Shown piece after piece: positions 24,265-33,499 of a DNA stretch of 33,593 bases (position 1 is the stretch's first letter; each line of letters begins with the position of its first letter). Origin of the DNA: an uncultured Bacteroidaceae bacterium (GTDB lineage: Bacteria > Bacteroidota > Bacteroidia > Bacteroidales > Bacteroidaceae). Both the position numbers and the translations under genes were made by a program. Under the pieces are notes generated by a model. It was given only the letters and a program-made list of their open reading frames with translations, was not told where the DNA came from and ran no database searches. Location of the stretch: the NCBI GenBank assembly GCA_944320955.1, contig CALUJL010000003.1, positions 1 through 33,593 of the forward strand, given 5' to 3'.

Positions 24265-25095
24265 ATGAAGACACACACCCGCAACCTGCTGCTGGCGGCC
24301 TCCCTGCTGCTGGCACCGCTGGGCGCCTGCACGGCACAGACGGCCGACGCGCCCCGCATCACCCCGCCGCCCGCCGAGCTGGGGCTCGACCCGTACTACA
24401 AGAAATACATGAACGTCAACGGCATCCACGTGGCCAGCTCCTGGCGCGTGCCCGACTCTTGCTACCGGGCGCTCTACGTGACCCTCAAGGGGCTGACCGA
24501 CGTCTTGCCCGAGGAGGTGATGAAGTCGCTGCTCGACCACGGCACGCGCGTAGGCGTCATGGCCCGCTACGAGGGCACCACCGACATCCCCGAACATGCC
24601 TATCTGGAGAACGACACGTCCATCAACTGGGACCTGCGCGCCCGCGGCTTGGGCGGCACGCTGCAGGAACCCTTCTCCACCTGTGCCGAGGAGAACATAC
24701 TGGCCTACCAGATAGACAAGTACCACGCGGAGGACATCACCATCCACGAGTTCGCCCACACGATACACAACGTGGGCATCTCGCCCGTCTATCCGGACTT
24801 CAACCAAGAGCTGCGCACCGCGCTGGACAACGCGCTGAAGAAGGGACGGTGGAAAAACACGTATGCGGCCACCAACATAGAGGAGTACTTTGCCGAGGGC
24901 GTGCAGTCGTGGTTCAACGTCAACGCGGAGGTTCCCAACCCCGACGGCGACGGGAAACACAACCAGGTCAACACCCGCGAGGAACTGAAGCGCTACGACC
25001 CGGAGCTCTACGCCATACTCAAACGCTTCTTCCCCGAGGAGGACTTCCAATTCTCCCGCCACAAGAAGGTAAACCTCTACGACTGGCAGGAATAA
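24265..25095 (+). CDS. lipoprotein zinc metallopeptidase-like protein (HEFAH)
   Basis: The 276-aa protein has a lipoprotein signal (RNLLLAASLLLAPLGAC, Cys near residue 22). The mature domain has the zinc motif HEFAH in DITIHEFAHTIHNVG (near residues 158-162) and a downstream Glu in NIEEYFAEGVQSWF, the usual third ligand spacing for a gluzincin. The overall look (start YYKKYMNVNGIHVASSWRVP, end FPEEDFQFSR) recalls a family related to the anthrax lethal-factor-type (M34-like) peptidase domain, but I do not assign it firmly. Substrate is unknown. The ATG at 24265 gives the signal peptide; the longer open frame upstream runs over the repeat array and the neighbouring gene. Confidence 0.75.
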   Translation: MKTHTRNLLLAASLLLAPLGACTAQTADAPRITPPPAELGLDPYYKKYMNVNGIHVASSWRVPDSCYRALYVTLKGLTDVLPEEVMKSLLDHGTRVGVMARYEGTTDIPEHAYLENDTSINWDLRARGLGGTLQEPFSTCAEENILAYQIDKYHAEDITIHEFAHTIHNVGISPVYPDFNQELRTALDNALKKGRWKNTYAATNIEEYFAEGVQSWFNVNAEVPNPDGDGKHNQVNTREELKRYDPELYAILKRFFPEEDFQFSRHKKVNLYDWQE

Positions 25096-25133
25096 TCCTC
25101 CCCTGCCTCGGAGCTGGAGCAACAGGGCAATAT

Positions 25134-25176
25134 AAAATCCGGGCGGCACGCAACGTGCCGCCCGGATTTTGTTTTT
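25134..25176. terminator. strong bidirectional terminator between converging genes
   Basis: AAAATCCGGGCGGCACG (25134-25150) and its exact complement (25154-25170) form a 17-bp stem with a 3-nt loop, followed by GTTTTT on the plus strand and an AT-rich stretch on the minus strand. It sits between the metallopeptidase stop and the sprA stop and serves both. Confidence 0.92.
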
Positions 25177-25187
25177 CTGCCGATGCC

Positions 25188-28100
25188 TCAGCGCGTGAGG
25201 TTGAACTTGAGCGTCGCGCCGAAGTCGTTGTTGGTCACGGGGAAGGAAGAACTGGAGATGAGCGGCGTGTTCTTCTGGAAATCGTAGTAAAGCCGCAGGG
25301 TGAGCTGGCGGGAGAGCTGGTAGTCGGCCGAGAAGGATATCTTCAGTGCCTTGTTTCCGGAAGTGGGCTGCGTGGTTCCGTCCATGATGTTGCGCGAAAG
25401 GGCGCTCTGATTGCGCAGGCTCACATCGGCGCGCAGGTTGAGGTCGTGGCTCACGGTGGAAGCCGTGTTGGTGCGGCCCGAGGGCGACTGGGTGCCCCGG
25501 GCGTTCTTGCCCTTGAGCTTCCGGTTCCAGGGCTGGAAGTCGACTATCTTGTAGCCCGCGCCGATGACGAAATCGTTCGACAGGCTCTCCACTATCTGCA
25601 AGGCGCTCACCGAAAGCGTCACCACACGCGTGCGGCGGTATTCGAGTTTCGTCGTGATGCCGTTCATGAGCGTCGTATTCAGGCCGGCCAGCGGCGAGAA
25701 GGCCTCGTTGATGGAGACGGTGCCTATGTCGTAGGGCGAGGAAGGCACGGGCAGGCCGGTGGTGACGTCCTGCACAAATCCCAAATCGCCCATATAAGCC
25801 AGATAGGAGGAATAGGAATTGTAGGACCCGATGGTGTAGATGCTCTTATAGCCGTGCGTCAGGTCGAAAGTCTTGAAGTGGTCGCGGATAAAGGGCAGGC
25901 GCACCAAGCCGCTGTACGTCACGTTCCAGTTGGGCATCATGGCGGTCAGGGCAGGAATCAGCCCCAAAGAGATGGAAGACGGGTCCTTTCCGGTATAAGC
26001 GGAGAGGAAAGCCGGCAGAAGCACGTCGGCCGAATATTTGTCGACCGCCCCGTTGGCCGGATCGTAGGGCTTCCCGTCGAGGCCGCCTCCCGTGCCGACG
26101 GGATAGACGGCGCCGCCGTACTGGGCCTGCACGCGGGACTGGATAATGTTGAGCTGCTCGAGGAACTTGTCGAAGGTCTTCGATCGATAACCGTTGCCCT
26201 GCTTGGAGGTTTCGAAGGAAGTCCCTATCGAAATGATGGTCATGTTGAAGTTGCCGGTCTGCGTGGTGGGCATGCCGGCATACATGTATTGTATGCTCTT
26301 CGAGGAGGTCTTCTGCCAGGAAGCGTTGAGGTCGATTTTCAGGGCCGTCAGCGGTTCGAGCGTCATCTTGAGCTGCACCTCGTCGACAGCGCTGGTGGAG
26401 GCGTAAGAAGACACCGAGTCGTTGCGCAGAAGCCAGTCGCGCTCGGCGGCTTTCTGTATGTAGCTTTCGCCCGCGAAGCCGAAGGCGAAGTCCAGACCGG
26501 GAGCCAGCCCCGAACCGCCCCGCTGGCCGAAGAAATCGCCGATCTCGGGCATGAAGCCGGGGATGGTCATGGAGCGCGTGTTGCGGTAGGTGAAGGACAG
26601 GGAGCGCACCAGCATGGCGAAACGGGCGGCATACTGCGCGGGCTTGTACCAGGGGCGCTCTTCGGGCCGCTTGCCGGGGCGGACGGTGAGCTTCACCGTC
26701 ACCGTGTCACGCGTCAGTATCTCGATCTTGTTTTTGTCCTTTACCTTATATTTAATAGGGAAGCGCTTGCCCGAAGGGAGCAGGGCCGTGACGCGCGGGT
26801 TCTTGCTGTTCTGGGAGTGGGAGATGACGAGGTTGGAGTCGGGCAGCAGGGTGATTTCCTTCTCAAACTTCTTCTCTTCCTTTTTCTCCTCCTCGCCGTC
26901 TTTCTTCTTGGAGGCGGAGGAGGTGGTCGCGCGGCGCGAGGTGGAGGAGAACTTCTTGTTCACCTCGCGCAGGAAAGGCACTTTGTTGTAGAACTTCTCC
27001 AGCTCCATTTTTCCCGTCAGGTTGAAGGTCGCCTGGTTGGCAATGGTGTGCCCCAGGCTCGTTCCGTCGGACATTTCGGTGCCGCGCTCCCAGGAATAGG
27101 AAGAGGTGTACGTGGCGTTCGACGAAAGCCAGTCGAGTATCGGTATCAAGTCGAAGGGCACTTTGTAGGAAGCCGAGAAGTTCTGCCGGTAATCGAGCGG
27201 ACGGCCCAGCGAGAGGAGGCTCTGGCGGACGGAATCTTTCCAGACGGAGTATTCGTCGGGATAGAGCGCTTTGTTGACCACCCCGGCAGGCTCCTCAATC
27301 TCGGCCTGCGTGCCGCTGTTGAAATTCATCTGCAGGTTTTTCGTCAGATCCCAGCGCAGGACGAACTTCCGGTTCCAGAGATAGCTCTTCGAGACGCTGA
27401 CCGGAATCTCGTAGGAGGCGTCCTCGATGTCGCGAAGTTGCGTCTCCTGGTAATATCGGGTCAGGTCGGAGGAGAAACCGATGTTCTGCGGGAGGTAATT
27501 CAGGTTGAGGGCTTTCACGAACTTCAGCGCCGGACTCTTGCTCTCCAGCTTGGCAAAGGGAGTCCAGGCCTTGTAGACGGGCGAATAATTATAGGTAAGT
27601 CCCAGCTTCCAGTTGAGCTCGTTGTCGTAGCGCGTAGTAGTACTGCTGTTGTGTTTCTTACTGAAAGAGTAGGAAAAGGAGAAGTTGGCCGGGTCATAGG
27701 GCATGGGCTTCTTCGACTTGATGTCGAACTTCAGGTTGGAAAGGCTGAAGTTTTTGTAAGTGGATATGGTGCGGGCCACGTCGAGGACGCTGTCCTTCTG
27801 CCGCTGGTCGCTGTAGGTTTCGAGCACATCGTCGAGGCGGAGGTCTTCGTTGACCGGGTCATATTCCGGAGAGAGTATCTCTTTCGAATAAGAGAAGTAG
27901 AGCGGGGCGCTGAGTTTGAGCCAGTGTGGCAGAAAGCGCCCGGCGTCGACGTTCGTGGTTACGGCATATTGGTAGTAATTGTCCGTCCTTCTCTGGCTTA
28001 CGCTCTCTTCCAGCCCGCCGAAGCCCGCCGTTTCCACGTGTCCGGCCAGCACCACGCTGCCCACATCGGAGAGCTGGACTGAGAGATTGCCCTGCGCCGC

Positions 28101-31100
28101 CCAGCCGCCGCTCTCGTCAAAATCCTTCACACGCAGCTCATTTACCCAGACCTCTGCCGAACGGGACGAAGCGGCGAGGTTGCGCACGCCGATCATCAAG
28201 GTCCGCACGTCGGCCAGCGAGGGGTTTCCGACAATAGTCACCGTGTTGTTGGGTTTATCGTTGTCGGAACGGCTGAAAGGTGAAGTGAAGGAATACTGGA
28301 CCCGGTTGCGTTCTTTCTTGATGTCGGTGAAGATTTTCGGATCGATGTCGAGCATATTCTGCTCGGGCCAGACTGCCTGGCAACCGGAGAGGGTCGAACC
28401 GTTGTATGTGCCGGGGGGAGTGACGTCAAGTGGTATCTCGTATTCGTAATAGTTGTTGTTGTAATCGCTGCCCAGGCGGATGAATACGGCGATTTCCTTG
28501 TCGCCGAGCGGAGTATAGTTGAGGCTTGAGTCGCTCAGCGCTTCGCAATGGGCGAAAAACTGAAGCCTGTTGTAGCGGCGCAGGTCAAGCGTTGTGCTTT
28601 TGTAGGCCGCTTTTGCGTCGCCGCTCTTGAGGTTTGAGACTTTCAGGGAGATGGCTTGCTCGTTCTCCTGCCGGAGTTGGGGCTGGCCGGGGTCGATGAC
28701 GCGGGAAATGCCCGGCGGCATGACGTAATTCACGGGCTCTTTGTCGCTGTTCTCTTCAATATTTACGGCATAGAGCTCCAGATTCCCGTCGAGGCTGGTG
28801 TAGCCTCCGTCGCGGCGGCGCAGGGTCTTGTCGTAAGCCCTCCAGTCGGCGCGCACCAGCGCCAGCTTGGCGAAGCGGAGCACCACGCTGTCGGGGAAAT
28901 TGGTGAGGTACATGCGCATGAAACGTATGGAGGAGAAGTCCTGGATGCTGCCCACTTTGTCCGTATAGTCGTGGATGGGGACTTTGAACTGGTACCACTT
29001 CACGTTGTTGGCCGTCTGCCCGTTGCGCAAAGTGACGCTCGTCGTACGGACACTGGTGACGAATCCGTCGCCGGCCTGCATGTTGGGCCGGATGGGGATG
29101 CGGTACTCGTAGTATTTCTCGCTCTCGTTGAGCGTAAAGTCCTGGTTGATGTCTTCCACGTCGGGCATGCTCTTGGCCGAGATGTCGTAGCTTTCGGGCG
29201 AATCTTCGGAGGAGATGGAGTTTCCCTCCGTATTGTTGTAGCGTTTGTAGCGCGCCAGAATGGAGATCTGCTGGCGGTCGTAGTCGGAACCGCGGAAGTA
29301 ATGGTAATTGTCGCCTGCGGGGTCGGCCTCGAAGGGGGCCATGTTTTCCACTCCGTTGGCCCGGAGCTGCTCCAGATAGTAGGAATAGGTCGGGTAGTTG
29401 CGCTCTTCTTCGGAGGAGAGGCCGTTGAGCCCGACGTCTTGCATGGCGCGGGAGCCGGAATTCGTATCGAAAGCATAGACCAGGCTGCGGCTGTTGGGCA
29501 CCTTGCCCCACGTGGTGTAGTCCACGGTGGTGCCGTCGTTGCTGGTGGGGAGGCCGTTTTCGAAGAACTTGCGCCCGTCTTTGAGCACATCCTCGCTCAC
29601 TTCGCCGAGATTGATGTAGAGCTCTCCTCCCTCGGCGGCCGGATTGTAGATAAAGGGGTCGAGGAGCCAGAACTCGACGTAGCCCACGTTGGCCGTCTCG
29701 AAGTCGGAATTGTCCAACTTGCGCATGATTCCTCCCCAGCGGCGGCGGGGGTCGGGGAGCGTACCGTCGGGGTTAAGGCGCGGATCGAGGTTATACGGGC
29801 CGCGTTCCTGCGGGTAGTAGGCCAGGTTGAGGATGTTCAGGGTGGAGCTTTCGTTGTAGGCGGTCTCCTTGTTGGGGAAGACTTCGCTCTGGTAGACCTC
29901 GCGCACGTAGTGGTTGCTGAGCTGGTTGAGGTCGCCTTTTATATGGCCGGGGGTGAGGGAGGAGCTGCGGTTGGTGAAAAGCGGGTCGATGTAGTACCAG
30001 GCCAGCAGGGCGCGGTTGAAACCGTAGTCCACGGAGTCGATGAGGCTGCTCTCCGGGAAGCGGGAAGGTGTGCTGGCGAGCATCCAATACGAGGGGCTCC
30101 GCAGGTCGATGTCCAGCTCGGCGCTCTCGAAGTCGTCGATATAGGAGGCTTCGTCCTGCAGGTCTTTGGAATGGCCGGGGATGAGCTGGGCCACTTCGGC
30201 CGTGAAATTGATGGTGGAGGGGGCGGTTGCCGTCAGGAACGGCAGCTTGTCGAGCATATTGGTAAGCCACTGCGACTCTTTCTTCCATGAAATCTGCGCG
30301 CCCCAGATGGTATTGTTGATCGGTTCGTCGCCCATGGAGACTTTCGTGCGGAGCGGTTTCTCGGAGAGGTGCATGACGGTGGCGCCGAGCGTGAGGTTTT
30401 TGGAAAACTCGTACTGCAGGTTCAGGCCCAGCATGGTCTTCCGCTGGAGGCTGAAGTTGGAGTTGCTCTCCAGGCTTACGGAGATGGCCGTCCCGGCGTC
30501 GATGATGCTCTGGTTGAGTATGGTGACGATACCCAAGTTGTAGTCGACGGAATAATCGGTGTTCTCCACGAGGGTCACTCCGCCCGCGGTGACGACGACG
30601 CTCCCCCGGGGCACATTGGTGGCGCCCAGGCTGATCTGCGAACCGCTGGAGGCCTTGTACTCGCCGGTGACGACGAATTTGTTCTTCTCGGCCAGCTGTT
30701 TGGCGTAGGTCTTGGTGGAGTCGTAGAGTTCTTCGTAGCAATACTTGTCGGCTATGGCGTCGTTCCCGATGCGGCGGCGCAGGTAGGAGCCGAAGGGCTC
30801 GGTGACGGGGAAGATGACCAGCCCGTAGGAGGAATTGACGGTATAGCCGTCCACGAAGTCGAAGACGCCGTCGGGGTTCCGCTTGTTGGTCTTGTCCAGG
30901 CGGTCGAGGTTCATCACGCGGATGAGGAGCTCCTTGGCGATGGCTCCCTCGCTGAGGTACTTGAGCGCCGTGCCGGCGGAGTCGTTCTGGTAGCTGATGT
31001 CGAGGGAGAAATTGTCGCGCTGCACCTGGTAGGCTCGCAGGGAATAGACGTTTTTCATCATCAGGTTCCAGGAGGCGAAGGAGGGGGAGTTGGCCGTGCT

Positions 31101-32717
31101 CTTGAGGAGCTTGACGAAGAGGGCCTGGCTGTTGTCGGTGATGTCGCTGGAGAATTCGCCCACCTGGTAGGTCTGCCCCATGTAGGTGTACTCGAAGGCC
31201 ACTCCGAGCACCTCGTCGGGGCGCAGGGCGGAGCGCAGGTGGATGTATCCGAGGGAGGAGTTGAGCGTATATTCGCTGGTGGAGAGCAGGCGTGCGCTCT
31301 CGATTTTTTCGTAGTCGTAGCCGGGGTCCATGTCGGCGAGCACGGTGGAAGCCTGGGCTATGTTGCGCGCGCCGGCGTAGGTGGTGGTGAGCTGCGAGTA
31401 GAACCCGTCGGCGGAGTTCTGCGGGGGCACGGTGCCGGTGGTCTCGCCCAGGCGGGTGAAGGCCACGATGTTGCGGGGGTTGTCGTAGCTTCCCGACTTG
31501 TTTGTCACCCAGACTTCGATGCGCTTGATGGTGATGCCGCTCAGGATGTTGGGCAGCTGCTCCATGCTGCGGTCGAAGGAGTTGTAGAAGTATTGGGCGA
31601 GGAAGAAGTGGCGGTTTTCGTCGTAGTCTGCCGCGGAGAACTCGAAGGGCTGCGTCTGCACGCCTCCTTGGGAGCTGACGGTCTTCGTCTCGCTCTCCTG
31701 TTGGGAGATGACGGTCTGCACCTTGAGCTTGCCGAACTGCATGTCGGCCCGCACGCCGAAGAGGGAACTGGCGCCTTTGATGAGGCTGGAATTGGAAGGC
31801 ATGGAGACGTTTCCGGCCTCGAGGAGCTTGATGATCTCGTCTTCCTTGCCCTCGTACTGGAGTTTGAGCTTCTGGGCGTCGAAATCGAAGGAGGCTTCCG
31901 TGTTGTAGCTGAAGTCGAGCGACATCTTGTCGCCTACGGAGCCGGTGACGTTGAGGTTGATTTTCTCGTCGAAGTCGAAGGCTGTGGTCTTCCTCATGCG
32001 CTCGCTCAGCGAGGGGTTGTCGAGCTTCTGGGTGGAGATGCCGAACTGCAGCTCGGCCGATCCGCGCGTCTTGATCTGCACGCCGCCGGGGCCGAAGATT
32101 TTCTCGGCCGGGCCGAGGTCGAAGTGGAGGTTGGTGAAGTCAAACTCCTCGCTGTCCTGCGTCAGGAGGGAACGGTTCTTCTCGCGGTAGTAGCGGGCGT
32201 TGGACTGTTCGAGGCTCCACTTGGCATACTCCTGGGGGGTGAGCAGGAGGGGGACGCCCACTTCCTCGCCGCCGGCGGTGGTGCGCACGAGGTAATAGTT
32301 GCCGTCGGCCACGTACTCCACCTGCGTCACCACGTTCTCCGGGTCGCGCAGGTCGGCGGGATAGGAGCGCCAGTCTTCCAGGATGAGCGGCACGGTGTGG
32401 CGCACGGAGTAGCGCGGGCGGCGCGCGGAGTCGGCCGGCTGGACGGGCGCGGCAGCGGGCGGCGCAGAAGCGGCTGCGCTTTTGGGAAAAGATGCAGGGC
32501 TTTTTGCCGAAAGTGCCGCGCTTTTTGCGGACGGCGCTGCATCTTTTTCCGACGCGGGCTGCATCCCTTCCGCCGCGGACGCATCACTCCCGGCCGTCTC
32601 CGCCCCGGCAGGCAACGGCAAGGCGCCGCCCGCAGGCGCCGAAGAGGCTGCCCCGGCGAGTCCCGCGCAGCAGAGCAGGACGAAGAACCAGGCGGATATG
32701 GAACGGAAGTGCTTCAA
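25188..32717 (-). CDS. sprA: SprA/Sov, type IX secretion outer-membrane translocon
   Basis: The protein is about 2509 aa and matches SprA in length and sequence style. It has a signal peptide (KHFRSISAWFFVLLCCAGLAGA), then a 75-residue Ala/Pro-rich stretch, then conserved SprA blocks such as DPENVVTQVEYVADGNYYLV, FDLGPAEKIFGPGGVQIKTRG, and repeated outer-membrane beta strands up to the C-terminus (LTLRLYYDFQKNTPLI ... LKFNLTR). In Flavobacterium the SprA barrel is the channel of the type IX secretion system; in Porphyromonas it is called Sov. The first plausible start is TTG at 32717 (codes for L before KHFRSIS); ATG appears only at 32861, inside ruvA. It is 43 nt after ruvA, a neighbour pair also known from other Bacteroidetes. 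Confidence 0.93.
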   Translation of the reverse strand: MKHFRSISAWFFVLLCCAGLAGAASSAPAGGALPLPAGAETAGSDASAAEGMQPASEKDAAPSAKSAALSAKSPASFPKSAAASAPPAAAPVQPADSARRPRYSVRHTVPLILEDWRSYPADLRDPENVVTQVEYVADGNYYLVRTTAGGEEVGVPLLLTPQEYAKWSLEQSNARYYREKNRSLLTQDSEEFDFTNLHFDLGPAEKIFGPGGVQIKTRGSAELQFGISTQKLDNPSLSERMRKTTAFDFDEKINLNVTGSVGDKMSLDFSYNTEASFDFDAQKLKLQYEGKEDEIIKLLEAGNVSMPSNSSLIKGASSLFGVRADMQFGKLKVQTVISQQESETKTVSSQGGVQTQPFEFSAADYDENRHFFLAQYFYNSFDRSMEQLPNILSGITIKRIEVWVTNKSGSYDNPRNIVAFTRLGETTGTVPPQNSADGFYSQLTTTYAGARNIAQASTVLADMDPGYDYEKIESARLLSTSEYTLNSSLGYIHLRSALRPDEVLGVAFEYTYMGQTYQVGEFSSDITDNSQALFVKLLKSTANSPSFASWNLMMKNVYSLRAYQVQRDNFSLDISYQNDSAGTALKYLSEGAIAKELLIRVMNLDRLDKTNKRNPDGVFDFVDGYTVNSSYGLVIFPVTEPFGSYLRRRIGNDAIADKYCYEELYDSTKTYAKQLAEKNKFVVTGEYKASSGSQISLGATNVPRGSVVVTAGGVTLVENTDYSVDYNLGIVTILNQSIIDAGTAISVSLESNSNFSLQRKTMLGLNLQYEFSKNLTLGATVMHLSEKPLRTKVSMGDEPINNTIWGAQISWKKESQWLTNMLDKLPFLTATAPSTINFTAEVAQLIPGHSKDLQDEASYIDDFESAELDIDLRSPSYWMLASTPSRFPESSLIDSVDYGFNRALLAWYYIDPLFTNRSSSLTPGHIKGDLNQLSNHYVREVYQSEVFPNKETAYNESSTLNILNLAYYPQERGPYNLDPRLNPDGTLPDPRRRWGGIMRKLDNSDFETANVGYVEFWLLDPFIYNPAAEGGELYINLGEVSEDVLKDGRKFFENGLPTSNDGTTVDYTTWGKVPNSRSLVYAFDTNSGSRAMQDVGLNGLSSEEERNYPTYSYYLEQLRANGVENMAPFEADPAGDNYHYFRGSDYDRQQISILARYKRYNNTEGNSISSEDSPESYDISAKSMPDVEDINQDFTLNESEKYYEYRIPIRPNMQAGDGFVTSVRTTSVTLRNGQTANNVKWYQFKVPIHDYTDKVGSIQDFSSIRFMRMYLTNFPDSVVLRFAKLALVRADWRAYDKTLRRRDGGYTSLDGNLELYAVNIEENSDKEPVNYVMPPGISRVIDPGQPQLRQENEQAISLKVSNLKSGDAKAAYKSTTLDLRRYNRLQFFAHCEALSDSSLNYTPLGDKEIAVFIRLGSDYNNNYYEYEIPLDVTPPGTYNGSTLSGCQAVWPEQNMLDIDPKIFTDIKKERNRVQYSFTSPFSRSDNDKPNNTVTIVGNPSLADVRTLMIGVRNLAASSRSAEVWVNELRVKDFDESGGWAAQGNLSVQLSDVGSVVLAGHVETAGFGGLEESVSQRRTDNYYQYAVTTNVDAGRFLPHWLKLSAPLYFSYSKEILSPEYDPVNEDLRLDDVLETYSDQRQKDSVLDVARTISTYKNFSLSNLKFDIKSKKPMPYDPANFSFSYSFSKKHNSSTTTRYDNELNWKLGLTYNYSPVYKAWTPFAKLESKSPALKFVKALNLNYLPQNIGFSSDLTRYYQETQLRDIEDASYEIPVSVSKSYLWNRKFVLRWDLTKNLQMNFNSGTQAEIEEPAGVVNKALYPDEYSVWKDSVRQSLLSLGRPLDYRQNFSASYKVPFDLIPILDWLSSNATYTSSYSWERGTEMSDGTSLGHTIANQATFNLTGKMELEKFYNKVPFLREVNKKFSSTSRRATTSSASKKKDGEEEKKEEKKFEKEITLLPDSNLVISHSQNSKNPRVTALLPSGKRFPIKYKVKDKNKIEILTRDTVTVKLTVRPGKRPEERPWYKPAQYAARFAMLVRSLSFTYRNTRSMTIPGFMPEIGDFFGQRGGSGLAPGLDFAFGFAGESYIQKAAERDWLLRNDSVSSYASTSAVDEVQLKMTLEPLTALKIDLNASWQKTSSKSIQYMYAGMPTTQTGNFNMTIISIGTSFETSKQGNGYRSKTFDKFLEQLNIIQSRVQAQYGGAVYPVGTGGGLDGKPYDPANGAVDKYSADVLLPAFLSAYTGKDPSSISLGLIPALTAMMPNWNVTYSGLVRLPFIRDHFKTFDLTHGYKSIYTIGSYNSYSSYLAYMGDLGFVQDVTTGLPVPSSPYDIGTVSINEAFSPLAGLNTTLMNGITTKLEYRRTRVVTLSVSALQIVESLSNDFVIGAGYKIVDFQPWNRKLKGKNARGTQSPSGRTNTASTVSHDLNLRADVSLRNQSALSRNIMDGTTQPTSGNKALKISFSADYQLSRQLTLRLYYDFQKNTPLISSSSFPVTNNDFGATLKFNLTR
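32466..32549. repeat. short palindromic repeat array, copy 5, inside sprA
   Basis: Four units of exactly 21 nt lie in the coding region after the signal peptide. Translated in the sprA frame they give the heptads EKDAAPS, AKSAALS, AKSPASF, PKSAAAS (residues 57-84). The unit pattern, A-run, GC-core, CTTT(T)-run with a GG/CC junction, matches the intergenic arrays. Because 21 is a multiple of three, the array keeps the reading frame, unlike the 22-24-nt copies elsewhere. Confidence 0.75.
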
Positions 32718-32760
32718 TCGGTCAGGATAACAAGAGGGTCGATGCGTGGACTGGGGTGCG

Positions 32761-33354
32761 TCATAGGCGCTTGAGGGCTTCTTTGATGACTTGTTCCACC
32801 GGGGCTTCGGGACGCTCCTGGAGCAGGGCGTGGACCACTTTCTGGGCGGCGGCGGCGGCAAAGCCCAGCATCGTGAGCGCCTGCACGGCCTCGTCGTAGA
32901 CCTCGCCGCGCGCCATACCGCCCCCGGCCGCGGAGCGGCCTTCCGCGGGGCCCAGGCGGAGCATCTTGTCCTTGAGGTCCACGATGATGCGCTGCGCCGT
33001 CTTCTGCCCGATGCCCTTGGCCGTCTTCAGGAGACTGACTTCCTCGTTGCGGATGACGCGCGAGAGCTCCTCGGGGCTGAATGAGGAGAGAATCGTCAGG
33101 GCCGTGGCCGCCCCCACGCCGCTCACCGAGAGCAGCATCTCGAACAACTCCCGCTCCTGCCGGCTGGCGAAGCCGAAGAGGAGATAGGCATCCTCGCGAA
33201 TGGACTCGAACACATAGAGGCGGGCTTCCTTGCGGCCCTGGATGGCGCTGTACGTATAGAGGGAAATCTGCATCCTGTAGCCCACCCCGTGCGTCTCCAG
33301 CACGGCATAGGCGGGCACAAGTTCCGCGATTTCACCCCGAATGTAGTCTATCAT
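32761..33354 (-). CDS. ruvA: Holliday junction branch migration protein RuvA
   Basis: RuvA binds Holliday junctions and loads the RuvB motor during recombinational repair. The 197-aa protein has the OB-fold start MIDYIRGEIAELVPAYAVLE. Two helix-hairpin-helix motifs follow (LLSVSGVGAATALTIL and LKTAKGIGQKTAQRIIVDLKDK). After a Gly/Ala-rich linker comes the C-terminal RuvB-binding domain (AVQALTMLGFAAAAAQKVVHALL). Full length for the family. The start ATG at 33354 is preceded by AT-rich sequence. It leads the transcript into sprA. Confidence 0.96.
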   Translation of the reverse strand: MIDYIRGEIAELVPAYAVLETHGVGYRMQISLYTYSAIQGRKEARLYVFESIREDAYLLFGFASRQERELFEMLLSVSGVGAATALTILSSFSPEELSRVIRNEEVSLLKTAKGIGQKTAQRIIVDLKDKMLRLGPAEGRSAAGGGMARGEVYDEAVQALTMLGFAAAAAQKVVHALLQERPEAPVEQVIKEALKRL

Positions 33355-33499
33355 TTATAAAAAACGGTATGCTCTTTTTTCTTTAGTAGAAACGCGCGCG
33401 CCCCGATATTATTGCCCTCCCGGGGGAAATAGCGGCATTCGTTTGTCCGGGCGGCGCGAAATCCATATATTTCCTGACTTCGTCAATGCGCCACCCAAA
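33355..33499. other. ruvA upstream region
   Basis: The 145 bp upstream of ruvA carry no gene. No good TAnnTTTG element is found on the minus strand; TAATATCG (around 33407-33414, minus) is the nearest but weak. The ruvA promoter remains unplaced. Confidence 0.3.

Noticed and set aside
24459-28082. Open plus-strand frame of about 1200 codons
   Set aside because: It runs antisense to sprA and overlaps the metallopeptidase gene in another frame. It has low-complexity, Arg/Gly/Glu/Val-rich content and no domain, as expected from shadow frames in GC-rich DNA.
30369-32774. Open plus-strand frame of about 800 codons
   Set aside because: Antisense to sprA; Val/Gly/Glu-rich shadow without motifs.
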